Part shown: piece after piece, positions 25,512-34,833 of the stretch
How positions within the stretch are numbered: the first letter of the stretch is position 1
Layout: each line of letters starts with the position of its first letter
DNA from: an uncultured Anaeroplasmataceae bacterium
Lineage (GTDB): Bacteria > Bacillota_I > Bacilli_A > Acholeplasmatales > Anaeroplasmataceae
Direction of reading: 5' to 3'
NCBI GenBank assembly: GCA_934229535.1
Contig: CAKQDS010000003.1
Span: 52,060 to 116,059 of the forward strand
DNA: 64,000 nt
Program-made: the position numbers and the translations under genes
The notes under the pieces: model-generated
The model's database searches: none
Told to the model about the DNA's origin: nothing
The model's input: the letters and a program-made list of their open reading frames with translations, nothing else

Positions 25512-26952
25512 ATATATAGGTATTGATTTAGGAACAAGTAGCATTAAAGCTATTTTATGTGATAGCCTTGGAAATGTTTTATGCGAAGCCTCAAGAGAAT
25601 ACGAGCTTATAAGTCCCAAGGAGCTTTATTTTGAACAAGATCCTAAAATTTGGTTTAGCTGTATGCTTGAGATTTTAAAGGAAATAACTAAAAATGAAAA
25701 AATAATAAGAGGTATTTCCTTTTCTGGACAAATGCATGGACTTGTTATTTTAGATAAGGATGATGAGCCAATAAGAAATTGCATTTTATGGAATGATTCA
25801 AGAAGTACTTTAGAAACTAATTATCTAAATGAAGAAATCGGCATGGATAGGCTTATAAGCTATACAAGAAATATAGCATATCCTGGCTTTACAGCTCCCA
25901 AGCTTTTATGGGTTAAAAATAATGAGCCTGATAATTTTAAAAAAATTAGTAAAATAATGCTTCCTAAGGACTATCTAGCTTATAAGCTTAGTGGTATTTT
26001 TGCAACTGATTATTCTGATGCTAGTGGCACCTTGTTTTTAGATGTTAAAAATAAATGCTACAGTAAAGAAATGCTTGATATATGTAAAATTAATGCTAAT
26101 ATGCTACCAAAGCTTTATGAAAGCTATGAAGCTATTGGTAAAATTAACAAAAATATAGCAAAATATTTAGACATTAATGATGATGTAAATATTGTAATTG
26201 GTGGTGCTGATAATGCCGTTGCCGCTATTGGTATGGGCATAAATAGTGGTTGTGCAAACATATCTCTTGGAACTAGTGGGACAATTTTAATTCCTATGAG
26301 CAAGCCCTTCTTAAATGAGGAAGGTAAGCTTCATAGCTTTTGTAGTGCTAATAATGATTTTTATGCAATGGGATGTATTTTAACAGCTGCAAGTGCTAGA
26401 AGCTGGTGGTTAAATAATATTTTGAAATCCAATGACTTTTCACTTGATGAAAAGGATGCTAGATCGAATATGCATAATGAAATATTTTTTCTTCCTTATT
26501 TGAATGGTGAGCGAAGTCCTCATAATGATGCCAATATTAGAGGGGCATTTATAGGCCTAACAACTAATACTAAAAGAAGTGATATGAGCTTAGCAGTTAT
26601 GGAAGGAGTAGGCTTTGCCTTATATGATTGCTACAAATGTATTAATGATATTGATATTAAATATTTGACCATTTGCGGTGGTGGTAGCAAATCCAAGCTT
26701 TTTGTTGAATTGATTAGTAATATTTTTAATTTACCAGTAAAAATAGGTAAAAATCAATATGGTCCTGCCTTAGGTGCGGCAATACTTGCAATGGTTGGAA
26801 GTAAGGAGTATAAAGATATTGCTTCAGCTACTGAAAATATCATCAAATATGATGATATAATATATCCAAATAATGATACTAAATATTATCAAGAAAAGTA
26901 TAATAAATTTCATAGACTTTATCCATTATTAAGTGAATTTTATAATAAATAA
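25504..26952 (+). CDS. xylB: Xylulokinase
   Basis: A 482-residue FGGY carbohydrate kinase that phosphorylates D-xylulose to xylulose 5-phosphate for the pentose phosphate pathway. The ATP-binding start IDLGTSSIKA is at residues 7-16, the FSGQMHG segment binds sugar, LSLGTSG-like ISLGTSGT and the C-terminal ICGGGSKS motif complete the fold. The start overlaps the end of xylA by 8 bp (ATGAAAAATGAATAA region), so expression is coupled. Confidence 0.96.
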   Translation: MNKYIGIDLGTSSIKAILCDSLGNVLCEASREYELISPKELYFEQDPKIWFSCMLEILKEITKNEKIIRGISFSGQMHGLVILDKDDEPIRNCILWNDSRSTLETNYLNEEIGMDRLISYTRNIAYPGFTAPKLLWVKNNEPDNFKKISKIMLPKDYLAYKLSGIFATDYSDASGTLFLDVKNKCYSKEMLDICKINANMLPKLYESYEAIGKINKNIAKYLDINDDVNIVIGGADNAVAAIGMGINSGCANISLGTSGTILIPMSKPFLNEEGKLHSFCSANNDFYAMGCILTAASARSWWLNNILKSNDFSLDEKDARSNMHNEIFFLPYLNGERSPHNDANIRGAFIGLTTNTKRSDMSLAVMEGVGFALYDCYKCINDIDIKYLTICGGGSKSKLFVELISNIFNLPVKIGKNQYGPALGAAILAMVGSKEYKDIASATENIIKYDDIIYPNNDTKYYQEKYNKFHRLYPLLSEFYNK

Positions 26953-26981
26953 TTGCTTTTTAAATTTATAAATGATAAAAT
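26953..26981 (+). promoter_or_regulatory. Promoter for the YcxB-like gene
   Basis: TTGCTT (26953-26958), 17 bp spacer, TAAAAT (26976-26981) preceded by TGA. Confidence 0.6.
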
Positions 26982-27011
26982 ATACCTAAATATAGGAAAG
27001 AAGAAATAGAT

Positions 27012-27533
27012 ATGGAAATAAAACTTGAATCATTATTAAGCTTTGATGACATAATAGAAGAATGCTTGAAAACAACAAAAAAACAAAAGAAAAATTTTAT
27101 TTGGATGATTATAATTTTTACAATTGTTGCAGCTGTTATGCTTGTAATGGGGATAAAAGCCAATACAAAATTTGTTTTAGGATGTTCAATAGTAGTTGTT
27201 GTATGTTCTGCTATAGTAGACGTATCATCAGCTTATTATTTAGTAAATAATTCTAAGAAGTCATTAATAAAGAAAAACGAAAAGCTTAAGGATGGTGTTC
27301 ATTATGATTATACATTTTTTGATGATAGATTTGAGGTTTCCTATAAGACTTTTGGATCTGAAGGTAAGGATGTAATCAATTATTCTAATTTAACAAATAT
27401 TCAAATTAATAATGATTCGATATTTTTATATATAAATCAAATTAATTTCTATGTTGTTAAGATTTCTAATATGAATGATGATGAGAAGAAATTACTTTTA
27501 GATAAATTAAATAGATATATTAAGAAAAAATAA
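27012..27533 (+). CDS. YcxB-like two-TM membrane protein
   Basis: A 173-residue protein. Two transmembrane helices lie at about residues 35-80 (WMIIIFTIVAAVMLVMG and FVLGCSIVVVVCSAIV). The cytosolic C-terminal domain, FDDRFEVSYKTFGSEGKDVINYSNLTNIQINNDSIFLYI, follows the YcxB-like family pattern. Function unknown. It is monocistronic between its own promoter and a strong terminator. Confidence 0.7.
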   Translation: MEIKLESLLSFDDIIEECLKTTKKQKKNFIWMIIIFTIVAAVMLVMGIKANTKFVLGCSIVVVVCSAIVDVSSAYYLVNNSKKSLIKKNEKLKDGVHYDYTFFDDRFEVSYKTFGSEGKDVINYSNLTNIQINNDSIFLYINQINFYVVKISNMNDDEKKLLLDKLNRYIKKK

Positions 27534-27548
27534 TTATTAAAGCAATGA

Positions 27549-27582
27549 GGAAATTTGTATGAAGTTACAATTTCCTTTTTTT
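27549..27582 (+). terminator. Intrinsic terminator after the YcxB-like gene
   Basis: GGAAATTTGTA / TACAATTTCC stem with one bulged T, short loop, then seven T residues. Confidence 0.85.
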
Positions 27583-27614
27583 GTGAAATTTTGTTGAAAT
27601 TATGTGATAATATG

Positions 27615-27643
27615 TTGTCAAAGGAAGAAATTTATATTATACT
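27615..27643 (+). promoter_or_regulatory. Promoter for the purine permease gene
   Basis: TTGTCA (27615-27620), 17 bp spacer, TATACT (27638-27643). The leader to 27681 is short, and I see no purine-riboswitch core in it. Confidence 0.75.
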
Positions 27644-27680
27644 AGAAGTATCTTTTTCATTTAAGGAGGGTAATTAATAA

Positions 27681-29213
27681 ATGGAAGATAAGCAAATCGA
27701 AGCACAACCAAAGAAGGGCTTTAAAGCTAAATTAGATAATTTTTTTGGTATTAGTGCTAGTGGTTCATCAATTAAAATTGAAATTATTGCCGGTATTGCA
27801 ACATTCCTTGCGATGGTTTATATTTTAGTTGTTAACCCAAATAATATTTTATATGGTGGAACTGCTGATCCAAGATGGTCATCTGTTTTCATCGCAACAG
27901 CTTTCGGTGCCGTAATTGGTACTTTACTTATGGCATTACTTGCAAAAATGCCTTTAACTCAGGCTCCAGGTCTTGGACTTAACTCAGCTGTAGGAGCTTT
28001 AGTTGGTGGCGCTGCAGGTATAGTATTCCCACTTGGTACCGCATTATTATTAGTATTTATTTCTGGTATCATATTCCTAGTTTTATCTATTGTTCCATGT
28101 GGAAGAAATAAGAAAACTGGAGCATTAATGTCTTTAAGAGAGAAGATTTTTGATGGTATACCAAAGCCTATTAGAATTGCTATACCTGTTGGAATTGGTT
28201 TATTCATTGCTTTTATTGGTCTACAAAATGCTAAGATTATTGTTGATAATCCTTATACACTTGTTGGCCTTGTAAAATTCAATAATATTTCTGATTATCA
28301 AACTGGTGGACCAGCTGCTCAAGCAGTTGTATGTATTACAGCATTAATTATTATTGGTGTTTTATCACATTTCAAGGTAAAGGGTGCAGTTATAATTGGT
28401 ATTCTTGCTGGTACAGTTTTAGGTATTCCTCTACATGTTACAAACATTGATATCTTAATTGGTAAGACTCCAGGAATCACTTGGAAGTTCTGGGAAAACT
28501 TTGGAACATATTTTTCAATGGATCCTGCTAGTGGTGGTGTATTTGCTTCAATATTTACTGAAGGATTTGCTGGTCTTTCACCTGAAATTGCTGGTACATG
28601 TGTTGTAACAATTATATCTTTCTGTATGATTGATATGTTTGATACAATGGGAACAGTTGTTGGTATTACATCAGCTGTTGGTATGGTTGATGAAGATGGT
28701 AAGCCTCATAATTATGATAAGATTATGTATTCTGATTCAATCGCAACTGTTACAGGAGCTTTAATGGGTACATCTACAGTTACAACCTTCGTTGAGTCAT
28801 CAGTTGGTGTTGCTGCCGGAGGAAGAACAGGATTAACAGCTTTAACTACAGCTATTTTATTCTTCCTTGCAATCTTTATTTTACCAGTCTTTGCATTCAT
28901 TCCATCTTCAGCTGCTGCAGCTGCATTAATATATGTTGGTGTATTAATGATGCATTCTGTTGTAGATATTGATTTTAAAAACATAAAAAATGCTATTCCA
29001 GCCTTTGTTACAATTATTGCTATGCCACTTGCATATTCAATAACTGATGGAATTGGTTGTGGAATTATTACATATGTAATATTAGCATTAATTACTTATG
29101 TTGCTGATTTAATAGTTGCTGCTATTAAGCATACTGAAAAGCCTAAATTTGATTTATCAGTTGTTATGATGGTAGTATTTACTCTATTCGTTGTTTATTT
29201 TGCAACTAAATAA
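27681..29213 (+). CDS. AzgA/PbuG-type purine (guanine/hypoxanthine) permease
   Basis: A 510-residue NCS2 transporter of the AzgA branch. The start region reads GISASGSSIKIEIIAGIATFLAMVYILVVNPNIL-like, and the segments APGLGLNSA, FCMIDMFDTMGTVVGI and STVTTFVESSVGVAAGGRTG are conserved in this family. About 12-14 transmembrane helices. It takes up adenine, guanine or hypoxanthine with protons. Strong AAGGAGGG precedes the start. It is monocistronic with its own promoter and terminator. Codon use is richer in GC-ended codons than its neighbours, which suggests high expression. Confidence 0.92.
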   Translation: MEDKQIEAQPKKGFKAKLDNFFGISASGSSIKIEIIAGIATFLAMVYILVVNPNNILYGGTADPRWSSVFIATAFGAVIGTLLMALLAKMPLTQAPGLGLNSAVGALVGGAAGIVFPLGTALLLVFISGIIFLVLSIVPCGRNKKTGALMSLREKIFDGIPKPIRIAIPVGIGLFIAFIGLQNAKIIVDNPYTLVGLVKFNNISDYQTGGPAAQAVVCITALIIIGVLSHFKVKGAVIIGILAGTVLGIPLHVTNIDILIGKTPGITWKFWENFGTYFSMDPASGGVFASIFTEGFAGLSPEIAGTCVVTIISFCMIDMFDTMGTVVGITSAVGMVDEDGKPHNYDKIMYSDSIATVTGALMGTSTVTTFVESSVGVAAGGRTGLTALTTAILFFLAIFILPVFAFIPSSAAAAALIYVGVLMMHSVVDIDFKNIKNAIPAFVTIIAMPLAYSITDGIGCGIITYVILALITYVADLIVAAIKHTEKPKFDLSVVMMVVFTLFVVYFATK

Positions 29214-29223
29214 TATGAAAATG

Positions 29224-29255
29224 ATAAGCTAGTTTAATGCTAGCTTATTTTTTTT
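29224..29255 (+). terminator. Intrinsic terminator after the purine permease gene
   Basis: Perfect 9-bp stem ATAAGCTAG / CTAGCTTAT, 7-nt loop, eight T residues. Confidence 0.92.
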
Positions 29256-29299
29256 ACATAAAAATAGCCTTTTATTCAATAATAATAAGGAGGTGCAAA

Positions 29300-29836
29300 A
29301 TGAATAAATATCATAATACATTAACAGAAAAGAATTTGGTTATGGCTTTTGCTGGAGAATCTGAAGCAAGAAATAAATATACTTACTTTGCAAGCATAGC
29401 TAAAAAGGAAGGATTTGAGCAAATTTCAGATATATTTTTAATGACTGCTCATAATGAAAGCGAGCATGCGAAATTATGGTTTAAGGAGCTAGAGCTATTA
29501 AATGATACCAAATCTAATTTATTAAGTGCAGCTAAAGGCGAAAATTATGAATGGACACAAATGTATGAGGAATTTGCTAAAACTGCAGATAATGAAGGTT
29601 TTCCAGAGCTTGCAAATAAATTCAGAATGGTCGCTCGTGTTGAAAAAGAGCACGAAGAAAGATTTAGAGCGTTATTAAATAATGTTAAAAACAATGAGGT
29701 TTTTATTAAAAGTGAAATAAAAATTTGGGAATGCCGCAATTGTGGACATATTGAGATTGCATTAAATGCTCCAAGTGTTTGTCCAGTATGTTATCATAGC
29801 CAAAGCTATTTTCAAATTAAAGAAAAAAATTACTAG
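29300..29836 (+). CDS. Rubrerythrin
   Basis: A 178-residue rubrerythrin. The N-terminal four-helix ferritin-like domain has the diiron ligands in ESEARNKY, NESEHAKLW and RVEKEHEERF. The C-terminal rubredoxin-like knuckle is CRNCGH...CPVCYH. It reduces hydrogen peroxide in the cytosol of anaerobes, taking electrons from rubredoxin or NADH systems. ATG 29300 is marked by AAGGAGGTG; an upstream in-frame ATG at 29237 would start inside the previous terminator and is unlikely. Confidence 0.95.
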   Translation: MNKYHNTLTEKNLVMAFAGESEARNKYTYFASIAKKEGFEQISDIFLMTAHNESEHAKLWFKELELLNDTKSNLLSAAKGENYEWTQMYEEFAKTADNEGFPELANKFRMVARVEKEHEERFRALLNNVKNNEVFIKSEIKIWECRNCGHIEIALNAPSVCPVCYHSQSYFQIKEKNY

Positions 29837-29860
29837 GTGTAGCGAAAGCTAGACCTTTTT
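29835..29860 (+). terminator. Intrinsic terminator overlapping the rubrerythrin stop
   Basis: AGGTGTAGC / GCTAGACCT arms with one G-G mismatch and a GAAA tetraloop, then five T residues. The 5' arm begins within the TAG stop. Confidence 0.82.
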
Positions 29861-29883
29861 CATATATATTTAATGGTGATATT

Positions 29884-30732
29884 ATGAATAATGTTTTAAA
29901 TTTTATTGGCAATACGCCACTTGTAAGATTAAAAAATATTGAAGATAAGTATAAATTAAATAATAAGCTTTATGCTAAATTAGAAATGTTTAATCCAAGT
30001 GGTTCAATAAAAATTAGACCTGCAAGCTACATAATTAATGAAGGAATTAGACTAGGATATATTTTAAATGATACCAAGATTATTGAAGCTACATCGGGAA
30101 ATTTTGGTATTGCTTTAGCATTAGTATGTAGTGTTTATAATCTCGATTTAGAAATTTATATGCCTAAAAATACTAATAATGAAAGAATCCAATTAATTAA
30201 ACAATATGGTGGGAAGGTTAATTTGATTGATGGAAATATGAAGAAATGTCAAGAAGTTGTTAATGAGTTTAAGAATAAAAAAAATTGTTTTATTCCCGAT
30301 CAATTTGAAAATGTTTTAAATCCCTACTCATATTATTTAACACTTGCAAAGGAACTAGATAATGAATTAGAAAAAATTGATTATTTGGTATGTGGAATTG
30401 GTAGTGGTGGTACAATTATGGGATGTGCTAATTATTTAAAGAAGACGAAAATGATAGGAGTTTTACCAAAGAATAATCCTCATAAAATAATTGGCATTGG
30501 TGCAGGCTTCAAACCAGGAATTCTTGATTATAATTTGATTAAGGAAATAATTAAAATTGATGATGGTGAAATAAATTTATATCAAAATGATTTAATTAAA
30601 GAGGGGCTATTTGTAGGTTTATCATCAAAGGCGGCACTTGCTGGCGCAATTAATATTGCAAGAAGAGAAAATAACAAAAACATAGTTGCTATTTTTCCTG
30701 ATGGAGGAGAAAGATATTTATCGATGCTTTGA
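29884..30732 (+). CDS. cysK: Cysteine synthase (O-acetylserine sulfhydrylase)
   Basis: A 282-residue PLP enzyme. The PLP lysine is K43 in NPSGSIKIRPA, where the usual Asp after Lys is Ile. Substrate-binding EATSGNFGIALA and the PLP-phosphate loop GIGSGGTIMG are conserved. It joins O-acetylserine and sulfide to give cysteine. It is ~25 residues shorter than typical CysK. Its stop overlaps the TTG start of cysE, so enzyme and its substrate-maker are coupled. The closest alternative would be cystathionine beta-synthase-like, which the adjacent cysE argues against. Confidence 0.9.
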   Translation: MNNVLNFIGNTPLVRLKNIEDKYKLNNKLYAKLEMFNPSGSIKIRPASYIINEGIRLGYILNDTKIIEATSGNFGIALALVCSVYNLDLEIYMPKNTNNERIQLIKQYGGKVNLIDGNMKKCQEVVNEFKNKKNCFIPDQFENVLNPYSYYLTLAKELDNELEKIDYLVCGIGSGGTIMGCANYLKKTKMIGVLPKNNPHKIIGIGAGFKPGILDYNLIKEIIKIDDGEINLYQNDLIKEGLFVGLSSKAALAGAINIARRENNKNIVAIFPDGGERYLSML

Positions 30733-31331
30733 TTTTAAAATTTATTAATTATGCTTTTTTTGATGGGGAATATGATAATAAATTAATTAATATTAAGAAG
30801 GCCTTAAATGAAGATTTGAATTTTTTTTATAAAAGTGATCCAGCGATTAAAAATAAAGAAGAGATTATTTATTATAATCAAGGCTTTTTAGCAATCATAT
30901 GTTATCGTCTGGCCAATTATTATTTGAATAATAATGAATATTTGCTGGCTAAAAAAATAAGTAATTATGCTTATTCTAAAACAAGCATTGATATTAATCC
31001 TAAAGCTTGTATTGGAATTCCCTTTTTTATTGATCATGGCTGCGGATGTGTAATAGGAGAAACAACAAAAATTGGTAATAATGTTAAAATTTATCATGGT
31101 GTCACACTGGGTGCTATAAGCGTAGCAAAGGAAAATGATAAAAAAAGACATCCAACAATAGGTGATAATGTAACAATTTATGCTAATGCCACAATATTAG
31201 GTAATATAAATGTGGGCGATAATTCATTAATTGGAGCTAATTGTTTTATTTTTAAAAGTATTAAAGCAAATAAAAAGGTTTATTATAAGTCAAAAATAGT
31301 TATAAAAAAGCGTATATTGAAAAAAGACTGA
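30729..31331 (+). CDS. cysE: Serine O-acetyltransferase
   Basis: A 200-residue left-handed beta-helix acetyltransferase. The hexapeptide repeats contain the catalytic region FFIDHGCGCVIGETTKIGNN and YHGVTLGA. It makes O-acetylserine from serine and acetyl-CoA for the CysK encoded just upstream. The start is a TTG overlapping the cysK TGA (TTGA); there is no separate ribosome binding site nearby, so translation is coupled. The C-terminal tail is short and basic. Confidence 0.92.
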   Translation: MILKFINYAFFDGEYDNKLINIKKALNEDLNFFYKSDPAIKNKEEIIYYNQGFLAIICYRLANYYLNNNEYLLAKKISNYAYSKTSIDINPKACIGIPFFIDHGCGCVIGETTKIGNNVKIYHGVTLGAISVAKENDKKRHPTIGDNVTIYANATILGNINVGDNSLIGANCFIFKSIKANKKVYYKSKIVIKKRILKKD

Positions 31332-31361
31332 AAATAATATAAAATAATATAGGTGATTAGC

Positions 31362-32651
31362 GTGAAAAAAATTTATATTAGTAGTAATTTGGAAAATATG
31401 ACTATTGCTTTACAAGAAAGCATTGATTATGCCATAAAAAATAAGCTACATTTAGTAATTAGAAAAGGAATTTATAATATTACCCCTATTTTTATTAAAG
31501 GAAAGCTTCGAATGACCTTTGAAGATGGCGTAATCCTTCGGGGAATAACTGATGAAAGCCTTTATCCTTTGATTGAAACTAGAGTTGCTGGTATTGAGAT
31601 GAAATGGTACCCAGCACTTTTAAATATTATAGATACTAATAATGTTATTATTGATGGTAGGGGAATAATTGATGGCTGCGGAGAATATTGGTGGCAAAAA
31701 TATTGGGGAAATGACCAAAAAGGCGGAATGCGAAAAGAATATGATGCTAAAGGCTTAAGATTTTTATGTGATTATGATTGTATGAGACCTCGAAATATTC
31801 TAATTCAAAATTCTTCTAAAATTAAAATATTTGATGTAACCTCAAGAAATTCCGGATTTTGGAATATTCATATTCTCTATTCAAATAACATTTTGATTAA
31901 TAATGTTAAAATTGATTCAAGTGCTATAAATAGTCCATCCACTGATGGAATTGATATTGATTCATCAGCATATGTGAAAATAATAAATGTTAAGACATCA
32001 TGCAATGATGATTCTATTTGTATTAAGTCAGGAAGAGATAGTGATGGTATAAGGGTAAATAGACCAAGTCATCACATTTATATTGAAAGCTGTGAGATTT
32101 TAAAGGGCTTTGGTATCACCATTGGTAGTGAGGTGTCTGGGGGAATACATGATGTCTATATTAAAAATATTATTTATAAAGGAACAGATTGTGGCTTTAG
32201 AATTAAATCATCACAGCCAAGAAAGGGATATATTAAAAACATCTATTTAAGTAATTTAACTATGATAGACGTTAAATATTTATTTCATATTTATCTAAAT
32301 TGGAATCCTCTTTATAGTATTTGTAGTATGCCAGATGATTTTAAGGGAGAAATGCTACCACATTATAAGGTGCTTACTACTAAAACTAGTGGTGAAAATA
32401 CTAATATAGATAATATTTATATAAAAAATGTCACGGCAACTTTATCTAATGATTATAAAGGAATTGCTAGAGCCTTTATGATTGTTGGCTTTGAAGATAG
32501 ACATATTAAAAATATTTATTTCAAAAATGTCAGTATTACAGCATTTGAATATGGTAAGATTGAATATGTAGATAATTTGAGCCATATCAATTTTAAGATT
32601 AATGCCATGGGAGCATTTGATAAGGCAAATGATGATTATGATAACAGGTAA
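31362..32651 (+). CDS. Glycoside hydrolase family 28 (polygalacturonase-like)
   Basis: A 429-residue parallel beta-helix enzyme of GH28. The catalytic Asp segments are PSTDGIDIDSS and CNDDSICIKSG, and the substrate-binding RIKSS is present after GFRIKSS. In the place of the usual GHG histidine the sequence has GFG (LKGFGITIGSE). GTG 31362 follows AGGTGATT. There is no signal peptide, so it is cytosolic and would act on imported pectic oligosaccharides, as in several gut Firmicutes. No uronate catabolic genes are adjacent. Confidence 0.87.
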   Translation: MKKIYISSNLENMTIALQESIDYAIKNKLHLVIRKGIYNITPIFIKGKLRMTFEDGVILRGITDESLYPLIETRVAGIEMKWYPALLNIIDTNNVIIDGRGIIDGCGEYWWQKYWGNDQKGGMRKEYDAKGLRFLCDYDCMRPRNILIQNSSKIKIFDVTSRNSGFWNIHILYSNNILINNVKIDSSAINSPSTDGIDIDSSAYVKIINVKTSCNDDSICIKSGRDSDGIRVNRPSHHIYIESCEILKGFGITIGSEVSGGIHDVYIKNIIYKGTDCGFRIKSSQPRKGYIKNIYLSNLTMIDVKYLFHIYLNWNPLYSICSMPDDFKGEMLPHYKVLTTKTSGENTNIDNIYIKNVTATLSNDYKGIARAFMIVGFEDRHIKNIYFKNVSITAFEYGKIEYVDNLSHINFKINAMGAFDKANDDYDNR

Positions 32652-32680
32652 GCAAATGATTTTATGATTCTAACAAAATA

Positions 32681-32689
32681 TGTTATAAT
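32681..32689 (+). promoter_or_regulatory. Extended -10 element TGTTATAAT
   Basis: TATAAT at 32684-32689 preceded by TGT, 28 bp before the DUF3737 gene start. The -35 hexamer at 17 bp is TTTATG. Confidence 0.55.
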
Positions 32690-32716
32690 TAAGTTAAGTA
32701 ATTTTTGGAGGAAAAA

Positions 32717-33556
32717 ATGGAGCAGGTTAAAAATGAAGTATTAGTTGGCGAAAGAGCTATGTTTGCTTCTTTGAATAAAGAATTTATAAATTGTACCTTT
32801 GAGGATGGTGAATCACCTTTAAAGGAAAGTAAAAATATCAAGGTTAATGCGTGTAGCTTTAAATGGAAATATCCGCTTTGGTATTGTAATGATGTTGAGG
32901 TGTTTGATACAACCTGGGATGTAACAGCAAGATCTGGGGTGTGGTATACTAATAATCTGGTAATTAGGGATTCAAAAATTAATGCCCCTAAGCAGTTTAG
33001 AAGATGTAATGGTATAAAGCTTAATAATGTTGAAATACCAAACGCGTTAGAAACTATGTGGATGTGTCAAAATATTGAAATTAAAAATACTCACATTGTG
33101 GGCGATTATTTTGGAATGAATTCTAAAAATATTGTTTTAGAAAATGTAATTATTGATGGTAATTATTGTTTTGATGGTGGCGAAAACATTAAAGCGTTTA
33201 ATTGTGTGTTCAATAGTAAGGATTCATTTTGGAATTGTAATAATGTTGAACTACATAATTGCAAAATAGTAGGTGAATATTTAGCTTGGAATACTAAGCA
33301 TATAACTTTTATTAATTGTCAATTAGAATCATTACAAGGCTTATGCTATATCGATGATTTAAAGCTTGTTGATTGCAAAATTTATAATACTAATTTAGCC
33401 TTTGAATTTTGTAGTAATATTAACGCAACAATTTTGACTAAGGTTGATAGTATTAAAAATCCAATTAGTGGCTATATTAGAGTTAAGGGCTATGATGAAT
33501 TAATTTTAGATAAAAAATTTATTGATCCAGAAAAAACGATTATTGAGGTAAAATAA
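32717..33556 (+). CDS. DUF3737 family beta-helix protein
   Basis: A 279-residue protein that matches DUF3737 in its whole layout: EQVKNEVLVGERAMF at the start, FINCTFEDGESPLKESKNI, then repeated short turns with WxCxxxxxxxxxxxxxxRxxxW, such as FKWKYPLWYCNDVEV and SGVWYTNNLVI. These form a solenoid of pectate-lyase-like turns. No enzymatic activity is known. The ATG at 32717 follows GGAGG at 32707-32711. It overlaps the C-S lyase gene by 1 bp, suggesting coupled expression. Confidence 0.88.
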   Translation: MEQVKNEVLVGERAMFASLNKEFINCTFEDGESPLKESKNIKVNACSFKWKYPLWYCNDVEVFDTTWDVTARSGVWYTNNLVIRDSKINAPKQFRRCNGIKLNNVEIPNALETMWMCQNIEIKNTHIVGDYFGMNSKNIVLENVIIDGNYCFDGGENIKAFNCVFNSKDSFWNCNNVELHNCKIVGEYLAWNTKHITFINCQLESLQGLCYIDDLKLVDCKIYNTNLAFEFCSNINATILTKVDSIKNPISGYIRVKGYDELILDKKFIDPEKTIIEVK

Positions 33557-34734
33557 TGTACGATTTTGATAAAATAGTTAATCGTTTTAATACAACATCA
33601 TTAAAATGGGACATAGATAAAGATGAATTGCCTATGTGGGTAGCTGATATGGATTTTGCGGTTTGTGATGAAATAACAAAAGCTATGAAGAAAAGAATGG
33701 AATGTGAGGTATTCGGCTATAATATTATTCCTGATGAATGGTATAATGCTTACATTAATTGGTGGAAGAATCGTCATAATTTTGAAATAAAGAAGGATTG
33801 GCTACTTTTTTCAACTGGAGTAGTTCCATCAATTTCTAGCATTGTGAGAAGAATGACAAGACCAGCTGAGAAGGTTATTCTTCAAACACCAGTTTACAAT
33901 ATTTTCTTTAATTCAATATATAACAATGGTCGTTATATTTTGGAAAGCCCACTTGTTTATGAAAACAATGAATATCACATTGATTTTAACGATTTAGAAG
34001 AAAAATTAGCTGATCCGCAAACAACACTTATGATTTTATGTAACCCACATAATCCAGTTGGTAAAATTTGGGATTTTGATACTCTTAAAAAAATTGGTGA
34101 CTTATGTGTTAAGCACAATGTCATTGTTCTAAGTGATGAAATTCATTGTGATATAACATTGCCAAATAAGAACTATATTCCTTTTGCAAGTGTATCTGAT
34201 AATTGTAAGAATAATAGTATTACCTGCATAGCTCCTACTAAAGCCTTTAATATAGCTGGACTTCAAACATCAGCTATTGTGATTCCTAATGAAAATATTA
34301 GAAATAAGGTAAATAGAGGAATTAATAATGATGAAATAGCTGAGCCTAATACATTTGCTTGTTATGCGGCAATTGCTGCTTTTAATTATGGTGGTACTTG
34401 GCTTGATGAATTAAAGGTTTATTTAGTAGAAAATCGAAAAATAGCTTATGATTTTATAAAAAAGGAATTACCAATGCTTGATATAGTTCCACAGGATGCT
34501 ACATATTTATTATGGATTAATTGTGCAAAGGTTTGTAAGGATTCCGTTTTATTAACTAAATTTATTAGAAAAGAAACAGGCTTATTTTTATCTGATGGCT
34601 TTGAATATGGAAAAACAGGAATTGATTTTATTAGAATGAATATTGCTTGTCCAAAAACAAGATTACTAGATGGGTTAAACCGTTTTAAAAATGGCATAAA
34701 TAAGTATTTAGAGACTAAGAAAGCTGCAGCATAG
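33556..34734 (+). CDS. PatB/MalY-type PLP-dependent C-S lyase (aminotransferase class I fold)
   Basis: A 392-residue class I/II aminotransferase-fold enzyme. The N-terminus YDFDKIVNRFNTTSLKWD and PMWVADMDFAVCDEI is typical of PatB/MalY cystathionine beta-lyases. PLP contacts include NPHNPVGK, SDEIHCDI and the Schiff-base lysine in APTKAFNIAGLQ. It would release sulfide or thiols from cystathionine or cysteine conjugates. It is coupled by TAATG to the DUF3737 gene and ends at a terminator. Confidence 0.92.
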   Translation: MYDFDKIVNRFNTTSLKWDIDKDELPMWVADMDFAVCDEITKAMKKRMECEVFGYNIIPDEWYNAYINWWKNRHNFEIKKDWLLFSTGVVPSISSIVRRMTRPAEKVILQTPVYNIFFNSIYNNGRYILESPLVYENNEYHIDFNDLEEKLADPQTTLMILCNPHNPVGKIWDFDTLKKIGDLCVKHNVIVLSDEIHCDITLPNKNYIPFASVSDNCKNNSITCIAPTKAFNIAGLQTSAIVIPNENIRNKVNRGINNDEIAEPNTFACYAAIAAFNYGGTWLDELKVYLVENRKIAYDFIKKELPMLDIVPQDATYLLWINCAKVCKDSVLLTKFIRKETGLFLSDGFEYGKTGIDFIRMNIACPKTRLLDGLNRFKNGINKYLETKKAAA

Positions 34735-34752
34735 ATGCTACGGCTTTTTTTT
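34722..34752 (+). terminator. Intrinsic terminator overlapping the C-S lyase stop
   Basis: AGC-(TGC)-AGCAT / ATGCT-(ACG)-GCT stem with an internal loop, followed by eight T residues. The TAG stop lies inside the hairpin. Confidence 0.8.
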
Positions 34753-34771
34753 CGCAAATTCCTTTTATATC

Positions 34772-34800
34772 TTGTTTTAAAATAGTTAATATGTTATTAT
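34772..34800 (+). promoter_or_regulatory. Promoter for the small membrane protein gene
   Basis: TTGTTT (34772-34777), 17 bp spacer, TATTAT (34795-34800) preceded by TGT. Confidence 0.65.
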
Positions 34801-34833
34801 AGAGATATATTTTTAATTTAGAAGGTGAGCTTG

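Noticed and set aside
27583..27680. A purine riboswitch upstream of the purine permease.
   Set aside because: The leader after the TTGTCA/TATACT promoter is only ~30-40 nt and lacks the conserved riboswitch core.
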